A stretch of 64,000 nt of DNA from Methylohalomonas sp034521715 (lineage in GTDB: Bacteria > Pseudomonadota > Gammaproteobacteria > Methylohalomonadales > Methylohalomonadaceae): assembly GCA_034521715.1 (NCBI GenBank), contig JAXHLY010000013.1:1-64000 (forward strand), in the 5' to 3' direction. The notes beneath the pieces are model-generated. The model searched no databases. It saw only the letters and a list, made by a program, of their open reading frames with translations, and had not been told where the DNA came from. This document shows, piece by piece, positions 26,198 to 36,705 of the stretch. The number at the start of each line of letters is the position of its first letter. The stretch's first letter is position 1. Made by a program: the position numbers and the translations under genes.

Positions 26198-28589
26198 ATG
26201 AGTGAAGATACCGTCACAATAGAAGTCAACGGCCGCTCCCTGCCGGCACGCAAGGGACAGATGGTTATCGAAGTCACCGACGCCAACGATATTTATATAC
26301 CGCGTTTCTGCTATCACAAGAAACTGTCGGTGGCTGCCAACTGCCGCATGTGCCTGGTGGAAGTGGAAAAGGCGCCGAAGCCGCTGCCCGCTTGCGCGAC
26401 ACCGGTCAGTGACGGCATGAAGGTATTCACGCGCTCTAAACTTGCTATCGACGCCCAGAAAGGCGTGATGGAGTTTTTGCTCATCAACCATCCGCTAGAC
26501 TGCCCGATCTGCGACCAGGGCGGCGAATGCGAGCTACAGGACCTGGCCATGGGCTACGGCCGTGATGTCTCGCGTTATAACGAGGGCAAACGCGTCGTCA
26601 AGGACAAGGACATCGGTCCGCTGGTGCAGACCGAGATGACCCGCTGCATTCACTGTACCCGCTGCGTGCGTTTCGGCGATGAAATCGCCGGCCTGCGTGA
26701 GCTGGGCGCGACCGGCCGCAGCGAGCATATGGAGATCGGCACCTATGTCGAGAAAACCATGGTCTCGGAACTGTCTGGCAATGTGATCGATTTATGCCCG
26801 GTGGGTGCACTGACCGACAAGCCGTTCCGTTATTCGGCACGGGCCTGGGAGATGGTGCAGCGGCCGTCGATCGCGCCGCATGACTCGGTCGGTTCGAACC
26901 TGCATTTTCACGTCAAGGGACAAATCGTCAAACGTACTGTGCCGGCGGAAAACGAATGCATCAACGAAGTCTGGCTGGCCGACCGCGATCGCTACAGTTG
27001 CGAAGGACTGCACAGTCCCGAGCGCCTGCAGGCACCGATGATTAAACAGAACGGCGAATGGCATGAAGTGGACTGGGAAATTGCGCTGGAACAGGTACGC
27101 GATCGCCTGCAGACAGTAATTGATCGCGGTGGTGCCGGGACGGTTGCCGGGCTGGCCGCACCGTGGTCGACGCTCGAGGAACTGTACCTGTTTCAGAAGC
27201 TGTTGCGCGGCATCGGCATACCGCATATCGATCATCGCCTGCGCCAGCATGATTTTCGCGATGATGATGCCGTACCGGTTTATCCCGGACTGGGGCAATC
27301 CATCGCCGATCTGCAGGAAATCGATACGGCGCTGTTGATTGGCGCCTGGCCGCGCAAGGAACAGCCGCTCATCAATCACCGCCTGCGCAAGGCCGCGCTA
27401 AAGGGCGCCAGGGTCATGGCCGTGAATTCGGTGGATTTCGATCAGAATTTCGATTTTGCAGCCACATGCATCGTCGCGCCGTCACAGATGGTCAATACGC
27501 TGGCCGGTATTGCGGCCGTACTGGTGGAGCAACAATCCGTCCGCCGGTGAAACGCTGCGTCAACTGGTCAGTGGTATCGACATCACTGACGATCAGCGGC
27601 GCGTCGCCGCTGAACTGCAGCAGGGCAACAACAAGACAGTGCTGCTGGGCGTGCAGGCCATGGCACATCCGGAATTTTCCGTGCTGCGGGCACTGGCCGG
27701 CGAGATAGCGGAACTGACCGGTGCCCGGTTCGGTTACCTGTCGGAATCCGCGAACAGCACCGGCGCCTGGCTGGCCGGTGCCGTGCCGCATCGTGGTCCG
27801 CTGGGTGCAACGGTTGCGGAGCCGGGTCTTCATGCCCGCGCCATGTTCGAACAGCCGCGGCGTGCCTATTGCCTGCTGGGGCTGGAACCGGATCGGGATT
27901 GCTGGAACAGCCGCGATGTCATCAAGGCACTGCAGGAGGCCGAGTGTGTCGTGGCTTTCAGTGCCTACCAGAACGACACACTGCAGGCGTGCGCCGATAT
28001 CCTGCTGCCGCTCGGTCTGTATGCGGAAACGGCCGGCAGTTTCGTCAATATCGAGGGCCGCCTGCAGTCGTTCAACGGTGCGGTCAGTGCGCCGGGACTG
28101 GCCCGTCCCGGCTGGAAGATCCTGCGGGTGCTCGGCAACCTGTTCAACCTGGAAGGCTTCGATTATGAGGGTGCCGGGGATGTGCGAACGGAACTCGCCG
28201 ACGATATCAACCGGATCGTGGACGGCCATTCCAATAGCGGCTGGCGGTTGCCGTCGGCATTACCCGCCGCCAGCGGTGGCCGGCTTGAACGTGTCACCTT
28301 CGTTCCCATGAACAGTCTCGATCCGCTTGTGCGGCATGCGCATGCGCTGCAGGCGACCTTCGATGTCGCTGATGGCCGTGTGCACGTGCATCCGGACGTG
28401 GCGCAGCGCCTCGGCCTGCAGGCCGGCGGGCGGGTACGGGTCAACAACAGTACCGGCAGTGCCGAACTGCCGGTTGTGTTCGACGATCAGCTGGCAGCCG
28501 ACTGCGTACTGATTCATGCCACCCACCCTGATGCAGTAGAACTCGGCGGCTGGTTCGGTGAGATCGATCTGCAGCGGAGCGGTACATAA
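26198..28589 (+). CDS. nuoG: NADH-quinone oxidoreductase subunit G, one frameshift
   Basis: 75-kDa-type subunit carrying N1b, N4 and N5 clusters. The first frame starts MSEDTVTIEVNGRSLPARKG and shows NCRMCLVEVE (2Fe-2S), CPICDQGGECELQD with its preceding His, and CIHCTRCVRF. It is followed by a molybdopterin-oxidoreductase-like domain. One indel near 27530 moves the frame; the rest (TVLLGVQAMAHPEFSVLRAL to the end at 28589) is continuous. Joined length is about 797 codons, normal for a proteobacterial NuoG. The break in an operon that is otherwise intact suggests a sequence error. Confidence 0.92.
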
Positions 28590-28591
28590 TC

Positions 28592-29710
28592 ATGCTGGAT
28601 GCCTATCGCCATTTTCTGATGACGGTGACCGCCGGTTTCGTGTCCGAGGCCTGGCAGGCCCAGCTTGTCGATGTACTGCTCATCATGACCCAGATTACGA
28701 TCATTCTGGTACCGCTGATGCTGAGCGTCGCCTACATGGTTTATGCCGAGCGCAAGATTATCGGTTACATTCAGGGCCGTATCGGCCCCAACCGCGTCGG
28801 CGCCTTTGGTTATCACCTGGCCGGCCTGGGACAGCCGATTGCCGATGCCCTGAAGCTGATCCTGAAGGAAATCATCGTACCCAGCGGCGCCAGTAAAACC
28901 CTCTTTATTATTGCACCGATACTGTCCATGGGGCCGGCAGTGGCCGCCTGGGCCGTTGTGCCTTTTGCCGACGGGGTTGTACTGGCGGATATCAACGCCG
29001 GATTGTTATATGTTCTGGCCCTGACCTCGCTGGCCGTCTACGGCGTTATCATCGCCGGCTGGGCATCGAATTCCAAATACGCGTTTCTCGGTGCCATGCG
29101 TTCGGCGGCACAGATCGTGGCCTATGAAATTTCCATGGGTTTTGCCCTGGTGGGTGTCGTTGTCGCCGCCGGCAGCCTGAACCTTGGCAGCATTATTGAA
29201 GGTCAGTCGGGCAGCATTCTGCACTGGTACTGGTTGCCGCTGCTGCCGTTCTTCCTGGTGTATTTTATTTCCGGCGTGGCGGAAACTAACCGTGCGCCGT
29301 TTGATGTCGCCGAGGGTGAATCGGAGATCGTTGCCGGTTTCCATGTCGAGTATTCAGGGATGGCGTTTTCGCTGTTTTTCCTGGCTGAATATGCCAATAT
29401 CATTCTGATTTCGGTACTGACGGCGATTTTCTTCCTCGGCGGCTGGCTGTCACCGTTCCAGGGTATTCTGCCCGAGTCCGCATTCTCACTGCCGGTTATC
29501 GGCACCGTGTTGAGCGGCGGCCTGCACTGGTTGCTGTTCAAGACCGCGTTCTTTATTTTCGTGTTCCTGTGGTTGCGGGCAACGTTCCCGCGTTACCGTT
29601 ATGATCAGATCATGCGTTTGGGCTGGAAGGTCTTTATTCCCATTACACTGGTATGGTTGGTCGTGGTGGCGTTTATGGTGAAACTGCAGCTGCCCTGGTG
29701 GTTTAACTAG
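28592..29710 (+). CDS. nuoH: NADH-quinone oxidoreductase subunit H
   Basis: Membrane subunit contacting the quinone chamber, with eight TM helices expected. It has 372 residues. Diagnostic stretches are YAERKIIGYIQGRIGPNRVG, GLGQPIADALKLILKE and ETNRAPFDVAEGESEIVAGF with the conserved acidic cluster, then WLRATFPRYRYDQIMRLGWK. It starts 2 bases after nuoG. Confidence 0.97.
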   Translation: MLDAYRHFLMTVTAGFVSEAWQAQLVDVLLIMTQITIILVPLMLSVAYMVYAERKIIGYIQGRIGPNRVGAFGYHLAGLGQPIADALKLILKEIIVPSGASKTLFIIAPILSMGPAVAAWAVVPFADGVVLADINAGLLYVLALTSLAVYGVIIAGWASNSKYAFLGAMRSAAQIVAYEISMGFALVGVVVAAGSLNLGSIIEGQSGSILHWYWLPLLPFFLVYFISGVAETNRAPFDVAEGESEIVAGFHVEYSGMAFSLFFLAEYANIILISVLTAIFFLGGWLSPFQGILPESAFSLPVIGTVLSGGLHWLLFKTAFFIFVFLWLRATFPRYRYDQIMRLGWKVFIPITLVWLVVVAFMVKLQLPWWFN

Positions 29711-29728
29711 TCGGTTTAAAGAATCATT

Positions 29729-30220
29729 ATGCTGAGTACTGTTAATCGTATTGGAAAAAGCCTGCTGCTGCTGGAGCTGATGAAAGGCCTGCGCCTGACC
29801 GGGCGCAATCTTTTCAAGCGTAAAGTGACGGTGCAGTACCCGGAGGAAAAGACACCGCAGTCACCGCGTTTTCGCGGCCTGCATGCCCTGCGCCGCTATC
29901 CGAATGGCGAGGAACGCTGTATTGCCTGCAAGCTGTGCGAGGCTGTGTGCCCGGCCGTGGCCATTACCATTGAATCCGAACAGCGTGACGACGGTACGCG
30001 GCGCACCACCCGCTATGATATCGATCTTACCAAGTGTATATTCTGCGGCTTTTGCGAGGAGTCCTGCCCGGTCGACTCGATTGTCGAAACCCGGATTCAC
30101 GAATATCACGGCGAGCAAAGGGGGGATCTGCTGATGACCAAGGAACGCCTGCTGAAAATAGGGGACCTTGCCGAGCCGCAGATTGCTGCGGATCGGGCGG
30201 CGGACGCAGCGTACAGGTAA
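29729..30220 (+). CDS. nuoI: NADH-quinone oxidoreductase subunit I
   Basis: TYKY-type ferredoxin subunit with clusters N6a and N6b. It has 163 residues. Two 4Fe-4S motifs are CIACKLCEAVCP near 67-78 and CIFCGFCEESCP near 106-117. The membrane-associated helix GLRLTGRNLF is near the N-terminus. It is followed by a 166-base repeat-filled gap. Confidence 0.97.
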   Translation: MLSTVNRIGKSLLLLELMKGLRLTGRNLFKRKVTVQYPEEKTPQSPRFRGLHALRRYPNGEERCIACKLCEAVCPAVAITIESEQRDDGTRRTTRYDIDLTKCIFCGFCEESCPVDSIVETRIHEYHGEQRGDLLMTKERLLKIGDLAEPQIAADRAADAAYR

Positions 30221-30382
30221 GCTAATAGCTCATGGCCGATAGCTTATAGCTACGGCCTGTATAAAAACGCGATAAGGGAAACAGGAATAGTGGGGATGTT
30301 GCCATGACAAGTTCATTTTGTATCTATCAGCTATCCGCTATTAGCTCCGGGCTATTTGCTATCCGCTATAAGCTATAGGCTC
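30221..30382. repeat. Inverted repeat of AGCTATNAGC units between nuoI and nuoJ
   Basis: The left arm (30221-30254) reads GCTAATAGCTCATGGCCGAT then AGCTTATAGCT. The right arm (30328-30382) contains AGCTATCCGCTATTAGCTCC and GCTATAAGCTATAGGCTC. The arms are mutual complements with internal AGCTAT-type redundancy. It lies inside the nuo operon, immediately after nuoI and up to nuoJ. Confidence 0.8.
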
Positions 30383-30386
30383 AATT

Positions 30387-30992
30387 GTGTTCGAACAGAT
30401 CATATTCTACTTTTTCGGCGCGCTGCTGCTGCTGTCGGCACTGATGGTGATCACGGTGCGTAATCCCGTTTATGCCGTACTATTTCTGGTACTGGCATTT
30501 TTTTCCAGTGCCGCCATCTGGCTGCTGCTGCGCGCTGAATTCCTGGCGATTGTCCTGGTGCTGGTTTACGTTGGTGCCGTCATGGTGCTGTTCCTGTTTG
30601 TCGTCATGATGCTTGATATCAACGTAGCCAGGCTGCGGGCAGGCTTTGCCCGCTATTTGCCCGTCGCAGCACTGGTCGCATTCGCACTGGTTGTATCCAT
30701 GGCACTGGTGGTGGGTACCGAGCCGTTCAGCAAATCCGATCAATCTGGCCTGGTTAGTTACGGGCCGGGTTACAGCAATACCGGCGAGCTCGGTGAAGCA
30801 CTGTTTACATATTATCTGTTTCCTTTCGAGGTGGCAGGGGCAATTTTGCTGGTTGCCATTATTGCCGCCATAGCGCTGACGATGCGCCCGAAGCGCGAGA
30901 CGAAGAGCCAGAATCCGGATGCGCAGGTTGCTGTACGGCGACAGGACCGTGTCCGGCTGGTGAAGATGAAAAGTGAAAGACGCGACAGCTGA
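30387..30992 (+). CDS. nuoJ: NADH-quinone oxidoreductase subunit J
   Basis: Membrane subunit with about five TM helices. It has 201 residues, starting at GTG 30387 close to the right arm of the repeat. RNPVYAVLFLVLAFFSSAAI and VLVYVGAVMVLFLFVVMMLD (the latter containing the pi-bulge helix TM3) are diagnostic. The tail after 175 is basic. Confidence 0.95.
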   Translation: MFEQIIFYFFGALLLLSALMVITVRNPVYAVLFLVLAFFSSAAIWLLLRAEFLAIVLVLVYVGAVMVLFLFVVMMLDINVARLRAGFARYLPVAALVAFALVVSMALVVGTEPFSKSDQSGLVSYGPGYSNTGELGEALFTYYLFPFEVAGAILLVAIIAAIALTMRPKRETKSQNPDAQVAVRRQDRVRLVKMKSERRDS

Positions 30993-31027
30993 ATTGATAT
31001 TACCAAAAACCGACAGAAACATAAAAC

Positions 31028-31333
31028 GTGTTAACACTGGCTCATTTCCTCATTCTTGCCGCGCTGCTGTTCTGTATCAGTATTGCCGGCATATTCATCA
31101 ACCGCAGGAATGTACTGCTGTTGCTCATGTGCATTGAGCTCATGCTGCTGGCCGTTAACATGAATTTCATAGCATTTTCACATTTCCTCGGTGACATACA
31201 TGGACAGGTATTCGTATTTTTTATATTGACTGTTGCCGCTGCGGAATCCGCTATAGGCCTTGCCATACTCGTGGTGCTGTTCCGTAACCGCGATACGATT
31301 AACGTGGAAGATCTCGATACCATGAAGGGTTGA
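31028..31333 (+). CDS. nuoK: NADH-quinone oxidoreductase subunit K
   Basis: Small three-TM membrane subunit related to MrpC. It has 101 residues from GTG 31028. Two conserved membrane glutamates sit in LLLMCIELMLLAVN and AAAESAIGLAILV. It is followed 7 bases later by nuoL. Confidence 0.96.
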   Translation: MLTLAHFLILAALLFCISIAGIFINRRNVLLLLMCIELMLLAVNMNFIAFSHFLGDIHGQVFVFFILTVAAAESAIGLAILVVLFRNRDTINVEDLDTMKG

Positions 31334-31340
31334 ACGGGGC

Positions 31341-33336
31341 ATGGCTGATTATTTGACAACCCTCTGCCTGATCGTGGTTACTGGCACCGCTTGCCGGCTC
31401 GGTGCTGGCAGGTCTGTTTGGACGGACTCTGGGTCGTCAGGGATCGCATTGGGTCACCATCACCGGTGTGGCAATCGCCTCGATTGTTTCGCTGCTGGTG
31501 TTCAAGGTTATGGTGTTCGATCGCGCGCCGGCACTGAATGTGACGCTCTATCAGTGGGCGCAAATGGGCGGGATCTCCTTTGAGATAGGATTCCTTGTCG
31601 ATCGCCTGACGGCAACCATGATGCTCGTGGTGACATTCGTTTCATGGATGATCCATATCTATACCATCGGCTATATGCATGACGATCCGGGGTATCAGCG
31701 TTTCTTCAGCTATATATCGCTGTTCACCTTTTCCATGCTGATGCTGATCATGTCGAATAACTTCCTGCAGCTGTTCTTCGGCTGGGAGGCCGTCGGCCTG
31801 GTTTCCTACCTGCTGATCGGTTTCTGGTTCAAGCGGGAGTCGGCTATTTTCGCCAGCCTGAAGGCGTTTTTGGTGAACCGGGTAGGAGACTTCGGTTTTC
31901 TGCTGGGAATTGCCGCCGTGCTGTTTTACTGCAACAGTCTGGATTATGCCGAGGTGTTTGCCGCTGCCCCCGGAGTGGCCGATACCACTATCAATATCCT
32001 GGGATCGGCAGAATGGTCGGTATTGACCTTTATCTGTATCTGCCTGTTTATCGGCGCCATGGGCAAATCAGCCCAGGTGCCGCTGCATGTATGGCTGCCC
32101 GATTCGATGGAAGGCCCGACACCAATTTCGGCGTTGATCCATGCGGCGACCATGGTGACGGCAGGTATTTTCATGGTGGCCCGTATGTCACCACTGTACG
32201 AGCTTTCCGAGCCGGCTCTCAGCTTTATTCTTGTTATCGGCGCGACAACGGCCTTCTTCATGGGTCTGTTGGGGCTGGTCCAGCATGATATCAAGCGGGT
32301 CATCGCCTACTCGACACTGTCGCAGCTCGGGTATATGACCGTTGCCCTCGGTGCTTCCGCTTATGCAGCCGCGATCTTTCACCTGGTCACGCATGCCTTT
32401 TTCAAGGCCTTGCTGTTCCTGGCGGCGGGTTCGGTGATCATTGCCATGCATCATGAGCAGGACATGCGCAAAATGGGCAGGCTGAGCCGGTTTCTGCCTA
32501 TGACCTGGCTGACCATGCTGGCAGGTGCGATCGCCCTGATCGGGGTACCCGGTACATCGGGATTCTTCTCGAAAGACGCCATTATCGAGGCCGTACATTT
32601 ATCCACGCTGCCGGGGGCCGGTTATGCGTATTACTGCGTACTGTTCGGTGTGATCATCACGGCTCTTTATACTTTCCGCATGGTGTTCCTGGTATTTCAC
32701 GGCCGTGACAATGTCGATCAGCACACCAAGGGACACCTGTTTGAATCACCGCCCGTCGTCATTCTGCCACTGATAGTGCTGGCGATCCCGTCACTGTTTC
32801 TGGGCTTCTTCGGCATTGGTCCCATGCTGTTTGGTGACTACTTCGCCGATTCCATTTATGTAGCACCCGCACATGACGTGCTCGGTGAAATGGCGCAGGG
32901 CTATCATGGTGTCTTCGCTTTCATGCTGCATGGCTTGATGGCTCCTGCTGTATGGCTGGCAGTCGCCGGGGTAGTCATAGCCTGGCTGATGTATATACGC
33001 TTTCCGGATCTGCCTGCCCGGCTGGCTTCGGGTACCGGCGCGCTCTACCGGCTGCTGGTTAATAAATACGGCTTTGATGACTTCAACCAGACGGTTTTTG
33101 TCAAAGGCGCGCGTGGTATAGGACGGGTCTGCTGGCAGATAGGAGATGTATTACTGATCGACGGTCTGCTGGTGAACGGCTCAGCCAACAGCGTACGGCT
33201 GGTTTCCGGTCTGGTGCGCCGTGTGCAGTCCGGTTATCTGTATCACTACGCCTTTGCCATGATCATCGGTCTGCTGTTGCTGCTGGCACTTTTTGTCCAG
33301 GACTGGTCGACCTGGATTATGCAATCGTCTCAATAA
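31341..33336 (+). CDS. nuoL: NADH-quinone oxidoreductase subunit L, one frameshift near start
   Basis: Antiporter-like proton-pumping subunit with the long lateral helix. It starts MADYLTTLCLIVV at 31341. One extra base near 31381 shifts the frame, and the correct continuation is LAPLAGSVLAGLFGRTLG. From there the frame is clean to 33336. Pump residues are visible: Glu in LFFGWEAVGLVSYLLIGFW, and Lys in GAMGKSAQVPLHVWLPDSME. Joined length is about 665 codons. It is the second nuo gene with a single indel, most likely a sequence error. Confidence 0.93.
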
Positions 33337-33353
33337 ACCGGCAGATCAGCTGA

Positions 33354-34880
33354 ATGATATTGAATCAACTCCCCCTTCTCAGCTTGCTTGTTTGGGCACC
33401 GATACTGGGTGGTATCTGGGTGCTTATGGCTGGTGATCGCCAGCAACAGACAGTACGCTATCTGTCGCTTATCATCAGCCTTATCGTTTTTGCCCTGTCG
33501 GTTCTGCTGTATCTCGGTTTCGATTCGAATGTTGCCGGCATGCAGTATGTGGAATATACAAGCTGGATTGCGGCATTCAATATCAATTACCACATGGGGA
33601 TCGACGGCATATCCCTGCCACTGATACTGCTGACGACATTTACAACCGTGCTCGTCATACTGGCGGGCTGGGAAGTCATTGAACGGCGCCTGTCTATGTA
33701 TATGGCATCCTTCCTCATAATGGAAGGATTGATGATTGGCGTGTTTTCCGCGCTCGACGCTGTGCTGTTCTATGTGTTCTGGGAAGCCATGCTGATACCG
33801 ATGTTCCTGATTATCGGCATCTGGGGTGGGCCGCGGCGTGTTTATGCGACGATAAAGTTTTTTCTTTATACGTTCTTCGGTTCGGTATTCATGCTGGTTT
33901 CGTTCCTGTATCTGTATAGCCAGGCGGGCACATTCGCTATCCATGAATTTTATGAGTTGTCGCTGCCAATGGATGTGCAGAAACTCATTTTCATTGCTTT
34001 CCTGCTTGCCTTTGCTGTCAAGATTCCAATGTGGCCGGTACATACGTGGTTGCCGGATGCCCACGTTGAAGCACCGACAGGCGGTTCCGTCATACTGGCA
34101 GCCATTATGCTGAAAATGGGTGGCTATGGATTTCTGCGTTTCAGTCTGCCAATTACGCCGGATGCCAGCATGGCGCTGGACGGCTTCATGATCGCGCTGT
34201 CTCTTATCGCCGTGGTTTATATCGGGTTTGTTGCCATGGTGCAGCAGGACATGAAGAAGCTGATTGCCTACTCTTCCATAGCCCACATGGGTTTTGTAAC
34301 GTTGGGTTTCTTTGTCATTTACATGATTGCAATGCGATCGGACTCCCTTGATGGCATGGTGATGGCAATGGGCGGCGGCATGATACAGATGATCTCGCAC
34401 GGTTTTATATCCGGCGCATTGTTTTTGTGTGTCGGTGTTATGTACGATCGTATGCATTCCCGTCAGATAAGCGAGTACGGCGGTGTGGCGAACACAATGC
34501 CGCAGTTTGCCGCGTTCATGATGCTGTTCGCTATGGCGAATGCGGGCTTGCCCGGTACTTCCGGTTTTGTTGGCGAGTTCATGGTCATACTCGCAAGTTT
34601 TCAGGCCAGTTTCTGGATTGCTTTCCTGGCGGCCACAACAATGATTCTGGGTGCCGCGTATACACTCTGGATGTACAAGCGGGTTATTTTCGGTGAAGTA
34701 GCCAACGACAATGTGGCCAGGCTTGCCGATATCAGCCACCGTGAAAAACTGATTCTGGTATTGGTTGCCATACCGGTACTGGTTTTCGGTCTATGGCCTC
34801 AGCCGCTGTTTGAGATCATGAATCCGACACTTGAACAGCTGTTGACACTCGCCATGCGCAGTAAAACGGGAGGGGGCTGA
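33354..34880 (+). CDS. nuoM: NADH-quinone oxidoreductase subunit M
   Basis: Antiporter-like subunit of the membrane arm, 508 residues. Key residues are the Glu in LFYVFWEAMLIPMFLIIGIW and the Lys in AFAVKIPMWPVHTWLPDAHV. EAPTGGSVILAAIMLKMGGY carries the second Lys. It starts 17 bases after nuoL. Confidence 0.97.
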   Translation: MILNQLPLLSLLVWAPILGGIWVLMAGDRQQQTVRYLSLIISLIVFALSVLLYLGFDSNVAGMQYVEYTSWIAAFNINYHMGIDGISLPLILLTTFTTVLVILAGWEVIERRLSMYMASFLIMEGLMIGVFSALDAVLFYVFWEAMLIPMFLIIGIWGGPRRVYATIKFFLYTFFGSVFMLVSFLYLYSQAGTFAIHEFYELSLPMDVQKLIFIAFLLAFAVKIPMWPVHTWLPDAHVEAPTGGSVILAAIMLKMGGYGFLRFSLPITPDASMALDGFMIALSLIAVVYIGFVAMVQQDMKKLIAYSSIAHMGFVTLGFFVIYMIAMRSDSLDGMVMAMGGGMIQMISHGFISGALFLCVGVMYDRMHSRQISEYGGVANTMPQFAAFMMLFAMANAGLPGTSGFVGEFMVILASFQASFWIAFLAATTMILGAAYTLWMYKRVIFGEVANDNVARLADISHREKLILVLVAIPVLVFGLWPQPLFEIMNPTLEQLLTLAMRSKTGGG

Positions 34881-34881
34881 G

Positions 34882-36312
34882 ATGGGTGTTGATGCGCTGA
34901 ATCTGCTATTGCCAGAAATAGTGCTGTTGACGCTGGCCTGCGTCACACTGCTTGGTGACATATTCAGTACCGATCCCCACCACAGGACCGGCTACTGGCT
35001 GGCGCAGGCCAGTCTGTTGATAACCGCGGTGTTGCTGGCCGCCGGTTACAGCACGGATGTCCAATATGCCATGTCTGGCATGTTCGTCAGCGATCCGATG
35101 AGTGCTGTTCTCAAGCTGGTTATTTGTATCATCGGTCTTTTTGCTTTCTTTTATTCACGCGAATATCTGGGCCGCCATCAGATTCTCAAGGGCGAGTATT
35201 TCGTGCTTGGCCTGTTTGCGATTCTGGGTATGCTGGTTCTGGTATCTGCCAACAGTCTGTTGACCGTTTACCTTGGCCTGGAGCTGCTATCACTATCGCT
35301 CTATGCCATGGTCGCCCTCCACCGTGATTCAAAGACAGCCTCCGAGGCAGCAATCAAGTATTTTGTGCTCGGCGCCATCGCCTCGGGCATGCTGCTTTAT
35401 GGTATATCCATACTTTATGGCGTGACCGGCAGCCTGGAACTCGGTGAAGTCGCGGCTGCAATTGAAGCCTCGGAATATTCCACACTGGCGGTTTTCGGCC
35501 TGGTTTTTGTGTTGATCGGGGTCGCATTCAAATTGGGTGCGGTACCGTTTCATATGTGGCTGCCAGATGTCTACGAAGGGGCGCCGACCTCGGTTACACT
35601 GTTTATCGGTAGTGCACCGAAACTGGCGGCGTTTGCCATGGCAATACGGCTGTTTGTCGATGGCCTGGGGCCGTTACTGACCGACTGGCAGCAAATGCTG
35701 ATGATCCTCTCGGTTCTGTCGATGGCTGCGGGCAATGTGATTGCCATATCCCAGTCCAATATAAAGCGCATGCTGGCCTATTCGACCATAGCTCATGTCG
35801 GATTTTTGCTGCTGGGCATTGTAGCGGGGACAGCTGGCGGCTACGCGGGCTCCATGTTTTATGTCATTACTTACGCGCTGATGAGCATGGGCGCTTTTGC
35901 CATGATCATCATCCTTGAACGGCGCGGTATGGAGGCTGACAGGTTGCAGGATTTCAGTGGCCTGGCTACTCGCAATCCGTGGCTGGCCTTTCTGATGCTG
36001 ATACTGATGTTTTCCATGGCAGGTGTGCCACCGTTCCTGGGTTTCTGGGCCAAGTGGTTTGTACTGCGTGAAGTCATCCAGGCCGGTTTCATATGGATCG
36101 CATTGTTGGCCGTGGTGTTTGCCATTATCGGTGCATTCTATTACCTGCGAATCGTCAAGCTGATGTATTTTGATGAGCCGCTTGACGAGTCGGAGCCGGA
36201 ATGCTCTATATCGTTGCGCGCCGTTATTAGCATCAATGGGCTGGCGCTGTTACTGCTTGGTCTCAGTCCCGGTATGCTTATGTCGCTGTGTGTGGCGGCG
36301 TTCGCCGTCTGA
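34882..36312 (+). CDS. nuoN: NADH-quinone oxidoreductase subunit N
   Basis: Third antiporter-like subunit, 476 residues. Glu is found in LTVYLGLELLSLSLYAMVAL and Lys in GVAFKLGAVPFHMWLPDVYE. YEGAPTSVTLFIGSAPKLAA is diagnostic. It starts 1 base after the nuoM stop and closes the classic nuoA-N set. Confidence 0.97.
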   Translation: MGVDALNLLLPEIVLLTLACVTLLGDIFSTDPHHRTGYWLAQASLLITAVLLAAGYSTDVQYAMSGMFVSDPMSAVLKLVICIIGLFAFFYSREYLGRHQILKGEYFVLGLFAILGMLVLVSANSLLTVYLGLELLSLSLYAMVALHRDSKTASEAAIKYFVLGAIASGMLLYGISILYGVTGSLELGEVAAAIEASEYSTLAVFGLVFVLIGVAFKLGAVPFHMWLPDVYEGAPTSVTLFIGSAPKLAAFAMAIRLFVDGLGPLLTDWQQMLMILSVLSMAAGNVIAISQSNIKRMLAYSTIAHVGFLLLGIVAGTAGGYAGSMFYVITYALMSMGAFAMIIILERRGMEADRLQDFSGLATRNPWLAFLMLILMFSMAGVPPFLGFWAKWFVLREVIQAGFIWIALLAVVFAIIGAFYYLRIVKLMYFDEPLDESEPECSISLRAVISINGLALLLLGLSPGMLMSLCVAAFAV

Positions 36313-36323
36313 GTATTCAGTTT

Positions 36324-36680
36324 ATGTCGGTTAGCCTTGCTGTCTGGTTGTTACTTGGTATTGCAATTATTGCCGCCAATCTTCCCTGGCTGAGCGAACG
36401 GTTTTTGTTCTTCATCATGCCTGCGGGTGGCCAGAAAAAATTCTGGATGCGACTTGTTGAATGGCTGCTGCTGGCGGGATTGATCGGAATCCTGGCAATC
36501 GGACTGGAGCGCAAGGCTACCGGTGGCATGCACGATCAGGACTGGGAATTTTATGCTGTCGGCTTGTTCCTGTTCATGGTTTTCGCCATCCCGGGGTTTA
36601 TCTGGCGGCATCAATGGCTCCCGTACCGGCAGCGGCGACCGCGTGGCAGGACAGCACCTCGCTTGGATAATGGTCGCTAG
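36324..36680 (+). CDS. DUF2818 family membrane protein
   Basis: A 118-residue protein of the DUF2818 family often found just after nuoN in proteobacteria, so a complex I assembly or accessory role is plausible but unproven. Three hydrophobic segments are visible (VSLAVWLLLGIAIIAANLPW, LVEWLLLAGLIGILAIGL and FYAVGLFLFMVFAIPGFIW). The motif QDWEFYAV is typical. ATG 36324 is chosen; an in-frame ATG at 36288 overlaps nuoN. It is convergent with nsrR. Confidence 0.85.
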   Translation: MSVSLAVWLLLGIAIIAANLPWLSERFLFFIMPAGGQKKFWMRLVEWLLLAGLIGILAIGLERKATGGMHDQDWEFYAVGLFLFMVFAIPGFIWRHQWLPYRQRRPRGRTAPRLDNGR

Positions 36681-36705
36681 TAATAATCCGGCTGAAGATA
36701 CCGGC

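Noticed and set aside
26198..28589. nuoG as a true pseudogene
   Set aside because: A single indel in a complete, otherwise intact nuo operon with all cluster ligands kept; sequence error is simpler.
33330..34739. 469-residue minus-strand frame opposite nuoM
   Set aside because: Antisense shadow of a fully conserved nuoM; very rich in His, Gln and Arg, as usual for shadows of membrane proteins.
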